Positions 17,506-26,718 of a stretch of DNA of 64,000 nt are shown one piece after another. The DNA lies in assembly GCF_014205015.1 (NCBI RefSeq), contig NZ_JACHMO010000001.1, positions 6,386,001-6,450,000 of the forward strand, written 5' to 3'. The position numbers and the translations under genes are program-made. The DNA comes from Saccharothrix ecbatanensis (GTDB taxonomy: Bacteria; Actinomycetota; Actinomycetes; Mycobacteriales; Pseudonocardiaceae). The stretch's first letter is position 1, and each line of letters begins with the position of its first letter. The notes beneath the pieces were generated by a model. It was not told where the DNA came from and made no database searches. It saw only the letters and a program-made list of their open reading frames with translations.

Positions 17506-19161
17506 ATGGCACATGACGCGGATGTCATCGTCGTCGGCGCGGGTCTGGCGGGTCTCGTCGCCACCGCCGAGCTGGTCGACGCGGGACGCAAGGTCATCCT
17601 GCTCGACCAGGAGCCGGAGGCGGCGTTCGGCGGGCAGGCGTTCTGGTCGTTCGGCGGGTTGTTCCTGGTGGACAGCCCGGAGCAGCGGCGGCTGAAGGTC
17701 AAGGACTCGGCGGAGCTGGCGTTGCAGGACTGGCTGGGCTCGGCCGCGTTCGACCGGGAGTGCGACCACTGGCCGCGTCGGTGGGCCGAGGCCTACGTGA
17801 ACTTCGCGGCGGGCGAGAAGCGGTCGTGGCTGCACGCGATGGGCGTGCGCTGGTTCCCGCTCGTGCAGTGGGCCGAGCGCGGCGGGTACCTGGCCGACGG
17901 CCACGGGAACTCCGTGCCCCGGTTCCACGTCACCTGGGGCACCGGGCCCGGGATCGTCGCGCCGTTCGAGCGGCGGGTGCGGGAGGGCGTGGAGCGCGGG
18001 CTCGTGCAGCTGAAGTTCCGGCACCGCGTCACCGGGCTGACCATGACGGGCGGTGCGGTGGACGGCGTGCGCGGCTCCGTGCTGGAGGACAGTGCCGTCG
18101 AGCGTGGGGTGGCCAGTTCGCGCACGGTCGTCTCGGACTTCGAGCTGCGTGCGCAGGCGGTCGTCGTCACGTCCGGTGGCATCGGCGCGAACCACGACAT
18201 GGTCCGCCGCAACTGGCCCGCGCGCCTCGGCACGCCGCCCGCGCACATGCTGTCCGGTGTCCCCGACCACGTCGACGGCGAGATGCTGAAGGTCGTGCAG
18301 GACACCGGCGGCGAGATCATCAACGAAGACCGCATGTGGCACTACCCCGAGGGCATCGCCAACTACGCGCCGATCTGGAGCAGGCACGGCATCCGCATCC
18401 TGCCGGGGCCGTCGTCGCTGTGGCTGGACGCCACCGGGCAGCGGCTGCCGATCCCGCTGTTCCCGGGCTTCGACGCGTTGGGGGCGTTGGAGCACATCGT
18501 GAAGACCGGGCACGGGTACTCGTGGTTCGTGCTGAACCAGCGGATCATCGGCAAGGAGTTCGCGCTGTCCGGGTCGGAGCAGAACCCCGACCTGACCGGC
18601 AAGGACGTCCGTGCGGTGCTGAAGCGCGCGCTGCCGGGCGCCGTCGCGCCGGTGGAGGAGTTCGCGAAGCGGTCGGAGGAGTTCATCTTCGGGCGCACGG
18701 CGGCCGAGCTGGCGGCCGGGATGAACAAGCTGACCGGCACGTCCATGATCGATGCCGCCGCCCTGCACCGCACGATCGTCGAGCGCGACCGGCAGGTGAT
18801 CTCCGGGCTGGGCAAGGACATGCAGATCAACGCCATGCGCGAGGCCCGGAAGTTCATCACGGACAAGCTGATCCGGGTGGTCGAGCCGCACCCGTTGCTG
18901 GACCCGAAGGCCGGGCCGCTGATCGCCGTGCGCCTCTCCGTGCTGACGCGCAAGACCCTGGGCGGCTTGCACACCGACTTGTCGGCCCGGGTCCTTCAAT
19001 CTGACGGCTCGCCCCTGCCCGGCGTCTACGCGGCCGGTGAGGCGTCCGGTTTCGGCGGCGGCGGCGTCCACGGCTACCGCGCGTTGGAGGGCACGTTCCT
19101 GGGCGGCTGCCTGTTCTCCGGCCGCGTGGCCGGCCGCGCCGCCGCCGAGGCGACCGGCTGA
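17506..19161 (+). CDS. FAD-binding dehydrogenase of the fumarate reductase/3-ketosteroid dehydrogenase-like family
   Basis: Flavoprotein of 551 aa. The N-terminal Rossmann motif VVGAGLAGLVATAELVDAG (about 9-27) binds FAD, followed by Glu/Asp-containing LLDQEPEAAFGGQAFWS. The C-terminal FAD motif is LPGVYAAGEASGFGGGGVHGYRALEG (split pattern, about 503-528). These features match the actinobacterial group annotated as FAD-binding dehydrogenases and related to KstD and fumarate reductase flavoproteins. Substrate specificity cannot be assigned. A possible -10 element TAGACT (17494-17499) would start transcription at the ATG, suggesting a leaderless message. The gene is divergent from the cupin gene. 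Confidence 0.85.
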   Translation: MAHDADVIVVGAGLAGLVATAELVDAGRKVILLDQEPEAAFGGQAFWSFGGLFLVDSPEQRRLKVKDSAELALQDWLGSAAFDRECDHWPRRWAEAYVNFAAGEKRSWLHAMGVRWFPLVQWAERGGYLADGHGNSVPRFHVTWGTGPGIVAPFERRVREGVERGLVQLKFRHRVTGLTMTGGAVDGVRGSVLEDSAVERGVASSRTVVSDFELRAQAVVVTSGGIGANHDMVRRNWPARLGTPPAHMLSGVPDHVDGEMLKVVQDTGGEIINEDRMWHYPEGIANYAPIWSRHGIRILPGPSSLWLDATGQRLPIPLFPGFDALGALEHIVKTGHGYSWFVLNQRIIGKEFALSGSEQNPDLTGKDVRAVLKRALPGAVAPVEEFAKRSEEFIFGRTAAELAAGMNKLTGTSMIDAAALHRTIVERDRQVISGLGKDMQINAMREARKFITDKLIRVVEPHPLLDPKAGPLIAVRLSVLTRKTLGGLHTDLSARVLQSDGSPLPGVYAAGEASGFGGGGVHGYRALEGTFLGGCLFSGRVAGRAAAEATG

Positions 19162-19230
19162 CCGCGCACCACCCGTTCGTGTAGGCAGAACTGCGGACCG
19201 CCACACCGGACCCACCGCTACCTTCGGCTG

Positions 19231-20055
19231 ATGGCGTGGGTACGGCGGGTGGCGGTCGCGTTGGTGGCGGTGGTCGTGCTCGGTGCCGCCGCGTGGACCG
19301 GCTACCGCCTCACCGCCGACCCACCCGCGACCGGAGCCGTGCCGTCCGCGTCACCGACGTCGACATCGGCATCGGCACAGCCGGATAACCGGAGCGACCC
19401 CGAACCGGACGAGCCCGCCGACTTCTACGCCGGACGCGTCCCCGGGTCGTGGGCGCAGGTGATCAGGACCCGACCGGACGGGCTGCCCGAGGTCGGCGGT
19501 CCGCCGGGCGACTCACGGGCGGGCGCCGGCGACTGCGCCCCGCCCTACCGCGCCGCGCGTGCGGCCGGCGGGGTCGACGGGCACCAGACGAACGTCCGGA
19601 TCACCGTGGTGCCCAGGTCGTTCAAGACCGTCACGGTCACCGCGCTGCGGGTTCGCCGCCTGGACGTCCGCTGGGTGGGCGACGCGCCGCGCTACCTCTA
19701 CCAGTGCAAGCAACCCCGTGACAGCGGCGGGTGGCGGAACGACTTCGAAGTCCACGCGCACGAGGCCGAGGTGCACGAGCCGCTCCGGGACGGCGCCACC
19801 CTGCCGAACACCGTGACCGCGGACCGCGGCGAGGCGTGGACGGTGGAGGGGTTGGTCGTCGCGATGGGCAACGTCCACCAGTGGCAGGTCGAGATCGACT
19901 ACACCGCGGACGGCGTGCAGCGCACCAAGGTCCTCGACCGGGACGGCTACGGACAGGCGTTCGTGACCGAGGCGGCTCAGCGCACCTACGACTTCGACGA
20001 GGTCTTCGTCTGGTGCGCCGAGCCCGGTCCGCCGGGGTTCCGCGCCGAGTGCTGA
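19231..20055 (+). CDS. Single-pass membrane-anchored protein with extracellular Cys-containing domain
   Basis: Protein of 274 aa and unknown function. An N-terminal transmembrane helix (about 5-24) is followed by a Pro/Ser/Thr linker (about 29-65) and an extracytoplasmic domain with Cys near DCAPPY, YQCKQP, WCAEPG and the C-terminal AEC. The segment WQVEIDYTADGVQRTKVLDR, then DGYGQAFVTEAA, aligns with WQIDVEYTSRGKPGTKTVTG, then PDGDFATAATSG, in the convergent neighbour. The two therefore look like distant paralogues sharing a C-terminal domain. This one lacks the amyloid-like motif seen in the neighbour. Stops of the two genes are only 16 bp apart. Confidence 0.75.
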   Translation: MAWVRRVAVALVAVVVLGAAAWTGYRLTADPPATGAVPSASPTSTSASAQPDNRSDPEPDEPADFYAGRVPGSWAQVIRTRPDGLPEVGGPPGDSRAGAGDCAPPYRAARAAGGVDGHQTNVRITVVPRSFKTVTVTALRVRRLDVRWVGDAPRYLYQCKQPRDSGGWRNDFEVHAHEAEVHEPLRDGATLPNTVTADRGEAWTVEGLVVAMGNVHQWQVEIDYTADGVQRTKVLDRDGYGQAFVTEAAQRTYDFDEVFVWCAEPGPPGFRAEC

Positions 20056-20071
20056 CCGTCGCGGAGGTCTG

Positions 20072-20863
20072 CTAGCGGCCCGACCACACCGTGCCACCGA
20101 GCGACGCGTACGAGTGCGCGACGCCGCTCGTGGCGGCGGTGGCGAAGTCGCCGTCCGGCCCGGTCACGGTCTTGGTGCCCGGCTTGCCGCGGCTGGTGTA
20201 CTCGACGTCGATCTGCCAGCGGCACAAGCACTTCGTGGTGATCGGGGTGATGTCGATGGTCTTGGTGGCGTCGTGCGCCAACTCCTGCACGGTGTCCGCC
20301 GCGTAGGGGCTGCCCGCGCTGCCGTCCCGGGTCTGGTGGCGCACGACCGGGCTGTCCTCGTCCAGGTCCACCACGACGCGGTCGGGCGAGCCGGACGTGA
20401 CGCAGCCGAACGCCGTGCCGGTCGGCGGGGCCAGCCGTTCGGTGACCCGCACGACGATGCGGTTCACCACGGCCGTGCCGCCCTGGTTGTGCAGGTTGAG
20501 GCGGACCACCGTGCCGCTCGCGTAGGTGCCGCCCCGCGCGACCGCCCACTGGACGACCGATCGGCAGCTCTTGTCGTTCGGGAAGTCCCGCGGCCCCAGG
20601 TTCTCCCCGAGCACGGCGGCGGGCAGGTCCACGTCCGGCTGGTAGGCGGCGGTGGCCGTGAGGTCGGATTCGCGCGACCAGTACCCGTAGAAGGCCGCGC
20701 CACCGAGCACCAGCCCGATCGCCGCGACCGCGGCCCACGCGTGCCACCAGCGGAAGCCGCGCTTGTCCACGTGGATGCCGCCGTGCACCACACCGGCCTG
20801 CAACACCGTTCCGCCGGTGGTGCGGTCCACCGAGTTCCGGAAGGTGGATTCGTCGTTCACCAT
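20072..20863 (-). CDS. Single-pass membrane protein with an N-terminal RHIM/amyloid-like motif
   Basis: Protein of 263 aa. The cytoplasmic N-terminus carries RNSVDRTTGGTVLQAGVVHG followed by GIHV (about residues 9-32). This fits the actinobacterial amyloid-signalling pattern N-S...G-x-V-V-Q-A-G-x-V-H-G-G-V-H, which resembles the RHIM core. One transmembrane helix (about 41-62) leads to an extracytoplasmic domain with Cys residues (KSCRSV, FGCVTSG, KCLCRWQ). ATG 20863 has GAGGGGCGG upstream. It lies 84 bp downstream of the SARP/NB-ARC regulator on the same strand. A role as an assembly-triggered effector or signal receiver is inference. Confidence 0.78.
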   Translation of the reverse strand: MVNDESTFRNSVDRTTGGTVLQAGVVHGGIHVDKRGFRWWHAWAAVAAIGLVLGGAAFYGYWSRESDLTATAAYQPDVDLPAAVLGENLGPRDFPNDKSCRSVVQWAVARGGTYASGTVVRLNLHNQGGTAVVNRIVVRVTERLAPPTGTAFGCVTSGSPDRVVVDLDEDSPVVRHQTRDGSAGSPYAADTVQELAHDATKTIDITPITTKCLCRWQIDVEYTSRGKPGTKTVTGPDGDFATAATSGVAHSYASLGGTVWSGR

Positions 20864-20947
20864 CGCCGCCCCTCGATGTCCCGGACCAATGTAGGGGCGC
20901 GGTCATCGGACCGAATACGTAGAAGGGCGGATTCCCCCATTGGTGTG

Positions 20948-23677
20948 TCAGAGGGTCGGGCAGGTCGTCAGGTCCAGCTTGCGGGCCAGGTCGTCGGCGT
21001 CGGCCAGGCGCAGGTCGCGGTAGAGCTGGTGGGCGGCTTGCCAGTGGGGGCGGGCGGCGGTGGGGCCTTCGGACTGCTCCAGGACGTCGCCGATCGCCCG
21101 GTGGCACAAGGCTTCCTGGTAGTGGTCGCCCAAGCGGGCCGCCAGCGCGAGGCCCGCGCGGTACGACTCCAGGGCCTCGTCGGCACGGCCCAGTTGCTGG
21201 GACGCGGTGCCCACGGTGTGGAGGGCGGCGGTGTGTGCCTTGGACGGCGCGGACGGGAACAACGTCAGCGCTTCGGTCGCGTGGCGTAACGCCGCCTCCG
21301 GCTGGTGCTTGCGCAGCAGCACGTTCGCCAGGTTGTTCTGGATGCTCGCCTGCGACCGGCGGTCCCCCACCTCCCGCGCCACGTCCAGCGCCTCCAGGAT
21401 CACCTCCTGCGCCCGGTCCAGTTGGTCGTCCGCCATCAGGCAGTACCCCAGGTTCGCCAACGCCGCCAGCTCCAGGTGCCGGTCACCGCCCGCCAACGCC
21501 GCCGCCCGCGTGCACGCCTCGACCGCCTCGTCGATCCGCCCCAGGTCGGCCAACGTCGAGCCCAACCGCAGCAGGAACGTCGCCTCCGCGTGCGCGTCAC
21601 CCAGCGAACGCGTCGCGGCCAACCCGATGCGGCACAACGCCAACCGGTCCATCCGGTTGCCACGACGGAAGTGGAACGCGTCCAGGCACAGCGCGAGCTG
21701 CCACGTCCGCTCCCGCAGCCCGCCGTTCACCGCCATGTCCAGCGCCAGCCCCAGGTTCGCCTCCTCCGACGTGAACCAGTCCAACGCCGTCGCGTGCGAC
21801 AACAGCTCCGGGAACGACGACGGCGGGTGCTCGGCCGGACCGAACGGCCGGACGTGGTCGGACAGGTGCGTCCGCGCCCGGTCCGCCACGTGCAGGTAGT
21901 AGTCCAACAGCCGGTGCGTCGCCAAGTCCACTTCGGACTCGGTGGCCGCCAGGTGGTGCGTGAACAGCCGCACCAGGTCGTGCCGCGAGTACCGGTCCGG
22001 CGTCGACTCGTGCAACAGGTTCGCGTACGCCAGCGTCCGCAGGTGCGTCCGCGCGCTGACCACGTTGATGTCCAGCAACGCCGCCGCCGTGTAGCTGTCC
22101 AGGTCCGTTCCCGGGTGCAGCCCGAGCCGGCGGAACAGCCGCGCCGCGCCCTCCGGCAGCTCCCGGTAGCTCACCGCCAGCGCCGCGTGCACCCCACGCC
22201 CCGCCTCCGGCAGCGACAACGCCGACAGCCGCCCCTGCTCGTCACGCAGCTCGTCCACCAGCGACTGGATCGTCCACCGCGGCCGTGACGCGAGCCGCGC
22301 GCCCGCGATCCGCAGGGCCAGCGGCAGCCGGTCGCACTGCTCCACCAGCTCGGCCACCGCGTCCGGTTCCTGCTCGATCCGTTGCCGCCCGAGCAGAGCG
22401 GCCAACAGGTCCTCGGCGTTCGACTCCGGCAACGTCGGCACGTGCAGCGACGACGCGCCCTCCGTCACCACGAGGTCGTCCAGCCGGTGCCGGCTCGTCA
22501 CCAGCACCAGGCACCGGGCCGACCCCGGCAGCAGCGGACGGACCTGCGCGGCCGACCGGGCGTTGTCCAGGAACACCAGCACCCGACGCCCGGCCAGCAG
22601 CGACCGGTACTGCGCGGCCTGGTCCTCCAGGTCGACCGCGATCTCCGTGTCGGTCAGCCCCAACGCCCGCAGGAACCCGATCAACGCCGTCCGCGGGTCC
22701 AGCGGCTCCGTCTCGTCGAACCCGCGCAGGTTCACGAACAGCTGGCCGTCCGGGAAGTCGCCGGCCACCCGGTGCGCCCAGCGCAGCGCCAACGCCGTCT
22801 TGCCCACCCCGGCCGGACCGACCAGCAGACCGATCGCCGAGTCCTGCCCGCTCAGGCTCTCACCCAGGTCCGACAGTTCCGGCTCACGTCCGACGAACCC
22901 GCGATGTTCACGCGGCAACTGCGCGGGCGCACGCCCCACCGGCACGGACGGCGCGGTGTCACCCGCCAGCACGGTCTGGTAGGCGTCCCGCAGCTCCGGC
23001 CCGGGGTCCACGCCCAGCTCCTCGACCAGCCGTTCCCGCGTCCGGTGGAACAACGCCAACGCCTCGGCCTGCCGTCCGGTCCAGTGCAGCGCCAGCACCA
23101 GCCGTGACACCAACGCCTCGCGCAACGGGTTCGCCTCCACCGCGTCCCGCAGCACGGACACCGCCTCGGCCGCCCGGTTCAGCCTCGACAGCCGCGTCGC
23201 CAGCTCCTGCACGGCCACCAGCCGCAGCTCCTCCAGCCGCGCGGACACCGCCTCGCGCAGCTGGTCGCCCGGCACGTCCGCGAGCACCGGCCCGCGCCAC
23301 AACGCCAACGCCTCCCGCAGCAGCTCGACCGCGTCGGCGTCCACCGCGTCACGTGCGGTCGCCAGCAGGTCCTCGAACCGGAACACGTCGACAGCGGAAC
23401 GTTCGCCGGTCAACACGTAACCGGGAGCACGGGTGACGAGCGCGACACCGCCGGTCAAAACCTTGCGAAGCTGGGCGATATGCCCCTGAAGGGCGGCTTT
23501 CGCCTGTGGCGGCGGTGAGCCGTCCCACACCAGGTCGAGGAGCCGGTCGCCGGACACCACGCGGTTCAGCTCCAGGGCGAGGGCCGCGAGGACCGTCCGC
23601 CGCTTGGCCGCACCCAGCCGGACAGCTTCCCCACCTGGGCAAACCAGCTCAACGGGACCGAGCAGGTTCACCCGCAT
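20948..23677 (-). CDS. SARP/AfsR-like regulator: OmpR-type DNA-binding, BTAD, NB-ARC, TPR
   Basis: Multidomain STAND-type transcription activator of 909 aa. An OmpR-like winged helix (about 1-95; LGAAKRRTVLAALAL, LQGHIAQLRKVL, TRAPGYVL) precedes the bacterial transcriptional activation domain (about 100-245, FHRTRERLVEELGVDPGPEL). The NB-ARC module has the FVGREPE entry (261-267), P-loop GPAGVGKT (287-294), RVLVFLDNARS (Walker B) and CDRLPLALRIAGARLASRP. The C-terminal third contains TPR repeats with LGxALxxLGRxDEA patterns. Relatives such as AfsR control antibiotic production, but no biosynthetic cluster is visible here. The start is ATG 23677 with GAAAGG upstream; the frame stays open to 23797 without homology. 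It is divergent from the ESX-type operon. Confidence 0.93.
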   Translation of the reverse strand: MRVNLLGPVELVCPGGEAVRLGAAKRRTVLAALALELNRVVSGDRLLDLVWDGSPPPQAKAALQGHIAQLRKVLTGGVALVTRAPGYVLTGERSAVDVFRFEDLLATARDAVDADAVELLREALALWRGPVLADVPGDQLREAVSARLEELRLVAVQELATRLSRLNRAAEAVSVLRDAVEANPLREALVSRLVLALHWTGRQAEALALFHRTRERLVEELGVDPGPELRDAYQTVLAGDTAPSVPVGRAPAQLPREHRGFVGREPELSDLGESLSGQDSAIGLLVGPAGVGKTALALRWAHRVAGDFPDGQLFVNLRGFDETEPLDPRTALIGFLRALGLTDTEIAVDLEDQAAQYRSLLAGRRVLVFLDNARSAAQVRPLLPGSARCLVLVTSRHRLDDLVVTEGASSLHVPTLPESNAEDLLAALLGRQRIEQEPDAVAELVEQCDRLPLALRIAGARLASRPRWTIQSLVDELRDEQGRLSALSLPEAGRGVHAALAVSYRELPEGAARLFRRLGLHPGTDLDSYTAAALLDINVVSARTHLRTLAYANLLHESTPDRYSRHDLVRLFTHHLAATESEVDLATHRLLDYYLHVADRARTHLSDHVRPFGPAEHPPSSFPELLSHATALDWFTSEEANLGLALDMAVNGGLRERTWQLALCLDAFHFRRGNRMDRLALCRIGLAATRSLGDAHAEATFLLRLGSTLADLGRIDEAVEACTRAAALAGGDRHLELAALANLGYCLMADDQLDRAQEVILEALDVAREVGDRRSQASIQNNLANVLLRKHQPEAALRHATEALTLFPSAPSKAHTAALHTVGTASQQLGRADEALESYRAGLALAARLGDHYQEALCHRAIGDVLEQSEGPTAARPHWQAAHQLYRDLRLADADDLARKLDLTTCPTL

Positions 23678-23844
23678 TCGCAGCCCTTTCGGCGTTGTCA
23701 CCGTGTAGTCGCAGAGTTTCCCACAGTGGCGGGCCTGGTCCGGGGTACCGCGCGCGACGTCACGTTGGGGCGGCGTTGGCCGGGCGTTGGAGCGCACCGC
23801 GAAGGTGGGTTCCGTCCATCAGACCGCCTTCACGAGGGATACCG

Positions 23845-24264
23845 ATGTACATCGCCGAAACCGGGGATGCAGTGGCCCCGCCCCAGGAGATCCCGACCGT
23901 GAACGGGAAGGTCGTGGCACTCCAGGAGACCGTGAACACCGGCCAGGTGTCGCTCGATCCCGTCACCGGCGAAGAGTTGCGCAAGATGCTCGTGGAGCAG
24001 ATGGACCTGGTCGACTCCTGGCTGGAGCGCGCCGGTCGGCTGGCCCGTCCCGCGCCGCTGGGCGCCAACCCCGTCGGCGACCGGATGGCGCACAAGTTCG
24101 AGGCTCGCGCCGACGGCGGCGACCCGCGCTCGTTCGTCGCCGTGATGACCGCCTACCGCGAGGTCTTGCAGCAGACGCACGACTCGGTGCAGTCCGCGAT
24201 CCGCAACTTCATCGCCGTCGACGAGGAGCACGGCTCCGCGTTCGTCCGGCTGAGCGCGAACTGA
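23845..24264 (+). CDS. Small helical protein, first gene of an ESX-type substrate operon
   Basis: Protein of 139 aa, helical, without signal peptide or enzyme motif. Residues about 35-135 contain SLDPVTGEELRKMLVEQMDLVDSW-like and FVAVMTAYREVLQQTHDSVQ-like helices. This pattern is found in short Pseudonocardiaceae proteins encoded directly before PPE-like genes, and I infer a PE/Esx-like partner role. ATG 23845 has GAGGGAT upstream. The stop at 24264 is 13 bp before the PPE-like gene, and an EspG-like gene follows, so the three form an operon. Confidence 0.7.
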   Translation: MYIAETGDAVAPPQEIPTVNGKVVALQETVNTGQVSLDPVTGEELRKMLVEQMDLVDSWLERAGRLARPAPLGANPVGDRMAHKFEARADGGDPRSFVAVMTAYREVLQQTHDSVQSAIRNFIAVDEEHGSAFVRLSAN

Positions 24265-24277
24265 GAGGGCGGCGACG

Positions 24278-25957
24278 ATGGCGGAGCAGACACAGCAGAC
24301 GCAGCTGGAACGGCTGCGCGCGCAGGAGATCGACCTGGTGCTGACGGACGCGCAGAACTGGGCGTCCCGGTCGCACCGCGAGCTGTACGAGGCGGTGCAC
24401 AACAACAACGACCCGGGCCAGACCGGTGAGATCGGCTCCGAGTGGGGCCAGTTCGGCACCGAGCTCACCGAGTCCGCGCGGCTGATCACCGAGCGGGTGG
24501 CGGTCAGCGAGTCCGGGTGGACCGGTGCGGCGGCGGACGCCGCGCGGCTCGCGATCAAGGGCCTGGCCGACTGGGTGACGCACACCGCCGAGACCGCGGT
24601 CGAGGTCGGCAAGCGGGTGCAGGACCAGAGCCAGATCATGGAGAACGCGCGGGCGAGCATGCCCGAGCCGGTCGAGTTCAACTGGGACCAGGCCACCGGG
24701 GCGTTCACGGCGGGCGGCATCGCCGGGTTCGCGGCTTCCGCCACGGACATGCAGGCGGCCAACGACAAGGCGCGGGCGTCGCACGAGCACGCCGTGACGG
24801 TCATGAGCACGATGGAGAACGAGTCGCGGGCGGTCGACCAGACCACGCCGCGGTTCACCGCCCCGTTCAACCCGGTCACCGGTCGGACCGAGGAGCCGCC
24901 GGCCATGCTGATGCGGGCCCTGATCGTGGAGGGCGGGAGCGGCGGTGGTGGTGGCGGCGGCGGTGGCGCTGCTGGTGCCGGTGATGCCGGTGGCACCGCG
25001 CCTTCGAACTTCCTGACGGCGACGCAGCAGGGCAGGCAGGCCGAGGCGGCGCAGCCGATGACGTCCGCGCAGGCCGCGACGTACACGCCGGCGGCCACGG
25101 CTTCGACCCCGACCAGTACGTACACAGGCCCGGCCGGTGCCTATGCGGGTGGTGGCGGCGGGACGTACACGAGCGGCAGCCCCACGTCTGCCGGCGTGGC
25201 GCCGAGCCCGGCGATGTACCGGCCCGAGGGCACCACGGCTGCCGCGGCGGCGGCGCAGGTTCCCGTGGCCAACCCGTACACGCCGCCGTCCAGCGCGCCC
25301 TACACGCCGTCCGGTACCGGCTACACGCCTCCCGGCAGTGGTTACACGCCTCCGGGCAGTGGTTATGTGCCGCCGTACCAGCCGGCCAACCCGAACGCCG
25401 TGCCGCGCCAGGGCGGTGGCACCCTGCCTCCCGGCGTGAAGCCGCCGAACTACGTCCCGGCCGGCACCCCGGGCACCCCCGGCACGCCTCCGTTGCCCGG
25501 CGGCGGTCCTGGAGGCGGTCCTGGAGGCGGCGGCGGTGGTCGGCTGCCGATGGGCGGTATGCCTCCCGGCGGCTTCGGCGGCGCTACCGGTGCCGGTGGC
25601 GCTCCGGGCTTCGGCGGCGCTCCGGGCTTCGGCCCGACAGGATCAGGTGGTGCGGGCGGTGCCGGTGGGTCACTCGCCGCGGGTGGTTCGACCGGCGCGG
25701 TCGGTGGTCCGGGTGGTCCCGGCGCCCGTGGCGCGATGCCGGTCGGCGGGTTCGCTCCCGGTGGCGCGGGCGCGGCCGGGATGCCGATGGCCGGGGCGCC
25801 GGCCGGTGCCCCGGCGGGCGGTCAGCAGGGTGAGGACAAGGAGCACCGGACCGCCGCGTACCTCCGCGGTGAGGACATCTTCGAGGTGCCGGGCGAGCAC
25901 CTGCCGCCGTCGGTGATCGGTGGCGCGAAGCCGCGCAAGAAGGGCGACCAGCCGTGA
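24278..25957 (+). CDS. PPE/WXG100-like ESX-type secreted protein with Gly/Pro-rich tail
   Basis: Protein of 559 aa. The helical N-terminal domain (about 1-190) carries a WxG-like turn, ESGWTGAAADAARLAI (about 79-94), in the position found in WXG100 and PPE proteins, and long amphipathic helices. The remaining roughly 350 residues are low complexity: poly-Gly near 228-236, then GYTPPGSG repeats and Gly/Ala/Pro-rich segments. The last 40 residues regain order (EHRTAAYLRGEDIFEVPGEHLPPSVIGG), a conserved ending in related actinobacterial proteins. Export through a type VII system is likely by family. No EccC, EccD or MycP gene lies in the window, so the machinery must be elsewhere. Confidence 0.8.
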   Translation: MAEQTQQTQLERLRAQEIDLVLTDAQNWASRSHRELYEAVHNNNDPGQTGEIGSEWGQFGTELTESARLITERVAVSESGWTGAAADAARLAIKGLADWVTHTAETAVEVGKRVQDQSQIMENARASMPEPVEFNWDQATGAFTAGGIAGFAASATDMQAANDKARASHEHAVTVMSTMENESRAVDQTTPRFTAPFNPVTGRTEEPPAMLMRALIVEGGSGGGGGGGGGAAGAGDAGGTAPSNFLTATQQGRQAEAAQPMTSAQAATYTPAATASTPTSTYTGPAGAYAGGGGGTYTSGSPTSAGVAPSPAMYRPEGTTAAAAAAQVPVANPYTPPSSAPYTPSGTGYTPPGSGYTPPGSGYVPPYQPANPNAVPRQGGGTLPPGVKPPNYVPAGTPGTPGTPPLPGGGPGGGPGGGGGGRLPMGGMPPGGFGGATGAGGAPGFGGAPGFGPTGSGGAGGAGGSLAAGGSTGAVGGPGGPGARGAMPVGGFAPGGAGAAGMPMAGAPAGAPAGGQQGEDKEHRTAAYLRGEDIFEVPGEHLPPSVIGGAKPRKKGDQP

Positions 25958-26709
25958 TCGAGCCCGAGTTCGTGCTCACGCCGCGACAGCTGGACGTGCT
26001 GTGGCACCACCTCGACCTGGGCCGGCTGCCGTACCCGCTGGACGTGCCGAGCCTCGGCGCCACGGAAGAAGAGCGTCAGCGGCTGCGGGAGGAGGTGCTC
26101 GCGGAGTACGGCGAGCCCGATCCCCGGCTGGTGGCGTCGCTCCGGCTGCTCGGCGATCACGAGGTGGCGGTGGACGCGGTCGCCCACATCGACCGCGCGG
26201 TGCGGGCGGTGGCCGTGTCCGACGGTGAGCGGGGCGCGTTGGCGCTGATCGACAGCGGTTCGGTCGGCGTGCTGGAGATCCGGCCGACCGCGTTGGCCCG
26301 GTCGATCGTGGACGTGCTGCCGGACGGGTCGGCGGGGCCGGGCAGCGCGCTGTCGCTGCGGCTGGAGGCGTTGACCGCGGCGGCGCAGGAGGAGCCGGAG
26401 GACGACGAGGACGACCCGTGGGGCGGCGGGGAGCTGGACGAGCGGGAGGCGTTGCAGAAGGCCGGGTTGTCGCGCGAGGACGCGACGGTGGTCAGCGAGT
26501 TGGCCGGCAGCCGGGTCGCCGGTGGCCAGTTCGGGGTCACCGTCGGCGCCGGCTACCGGCGGGACCGGGCCGCGGCGCTGATCACGTGGTTCGACACCCA
26601 CCAGGGCCGCTACCTGATGGTGAGCGAGGACGGCTGGCTCAGCCTCGCCCCCACCGACAACGACCGCATCGCCACCCGGATCGCCACCCTCCTAGCCTCC
26701 GTCACCTAA
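25954..26709 (+). CDS. espG: EspG-family ESX secretion chaperone-like protein
   Basis: Cytoplasmic protein of 251 aa of the EspG type, which binds PPE-family substrates and delivers them to the ESX machinery. The N-terminus FVLTPRQLDVLWHHLDLGRLPYPL, the central GERGALALIDSG and VLEIRPTALARSIVDVLP strands, and the C-terminal GQFGVTVG and ITWFDTHQGRYLM segments match the family. An acidic loop (EEPEDDEDDPWGGG, about 148-161) is in the middle. The GTG start overlaps the stop of the PPE-like gene (GTGA), consistent with coupled synthesis of chaperone and client. The symbol reflects family membership, not orthology to a specific mycobacterial EspG. Confidence 0.82.
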   Translation: MIEPEFVLTPRQLDVLWHHLDLGRLPYPLDVPSLGATEEERQRLREEVLAEYGEPDPRLVASLRLLGDHEVAVDAVAHIDRAVRAVAVSDGERGALALIDSGSVGVLEIRPTALARSIVDVLPDGSAGPGSALSLRLEALTAAAQEEPEDDEDDPWGGGELDEREALQKAGLSREDATVVSELAGSRVAGGQFGVTVGAGYRRDRAAALITWFDTHQGRYLMVSEDGWLSLAPTDNDRIATRIATLLASVT

Positions 26710-26718
26710 CCCACCCCG

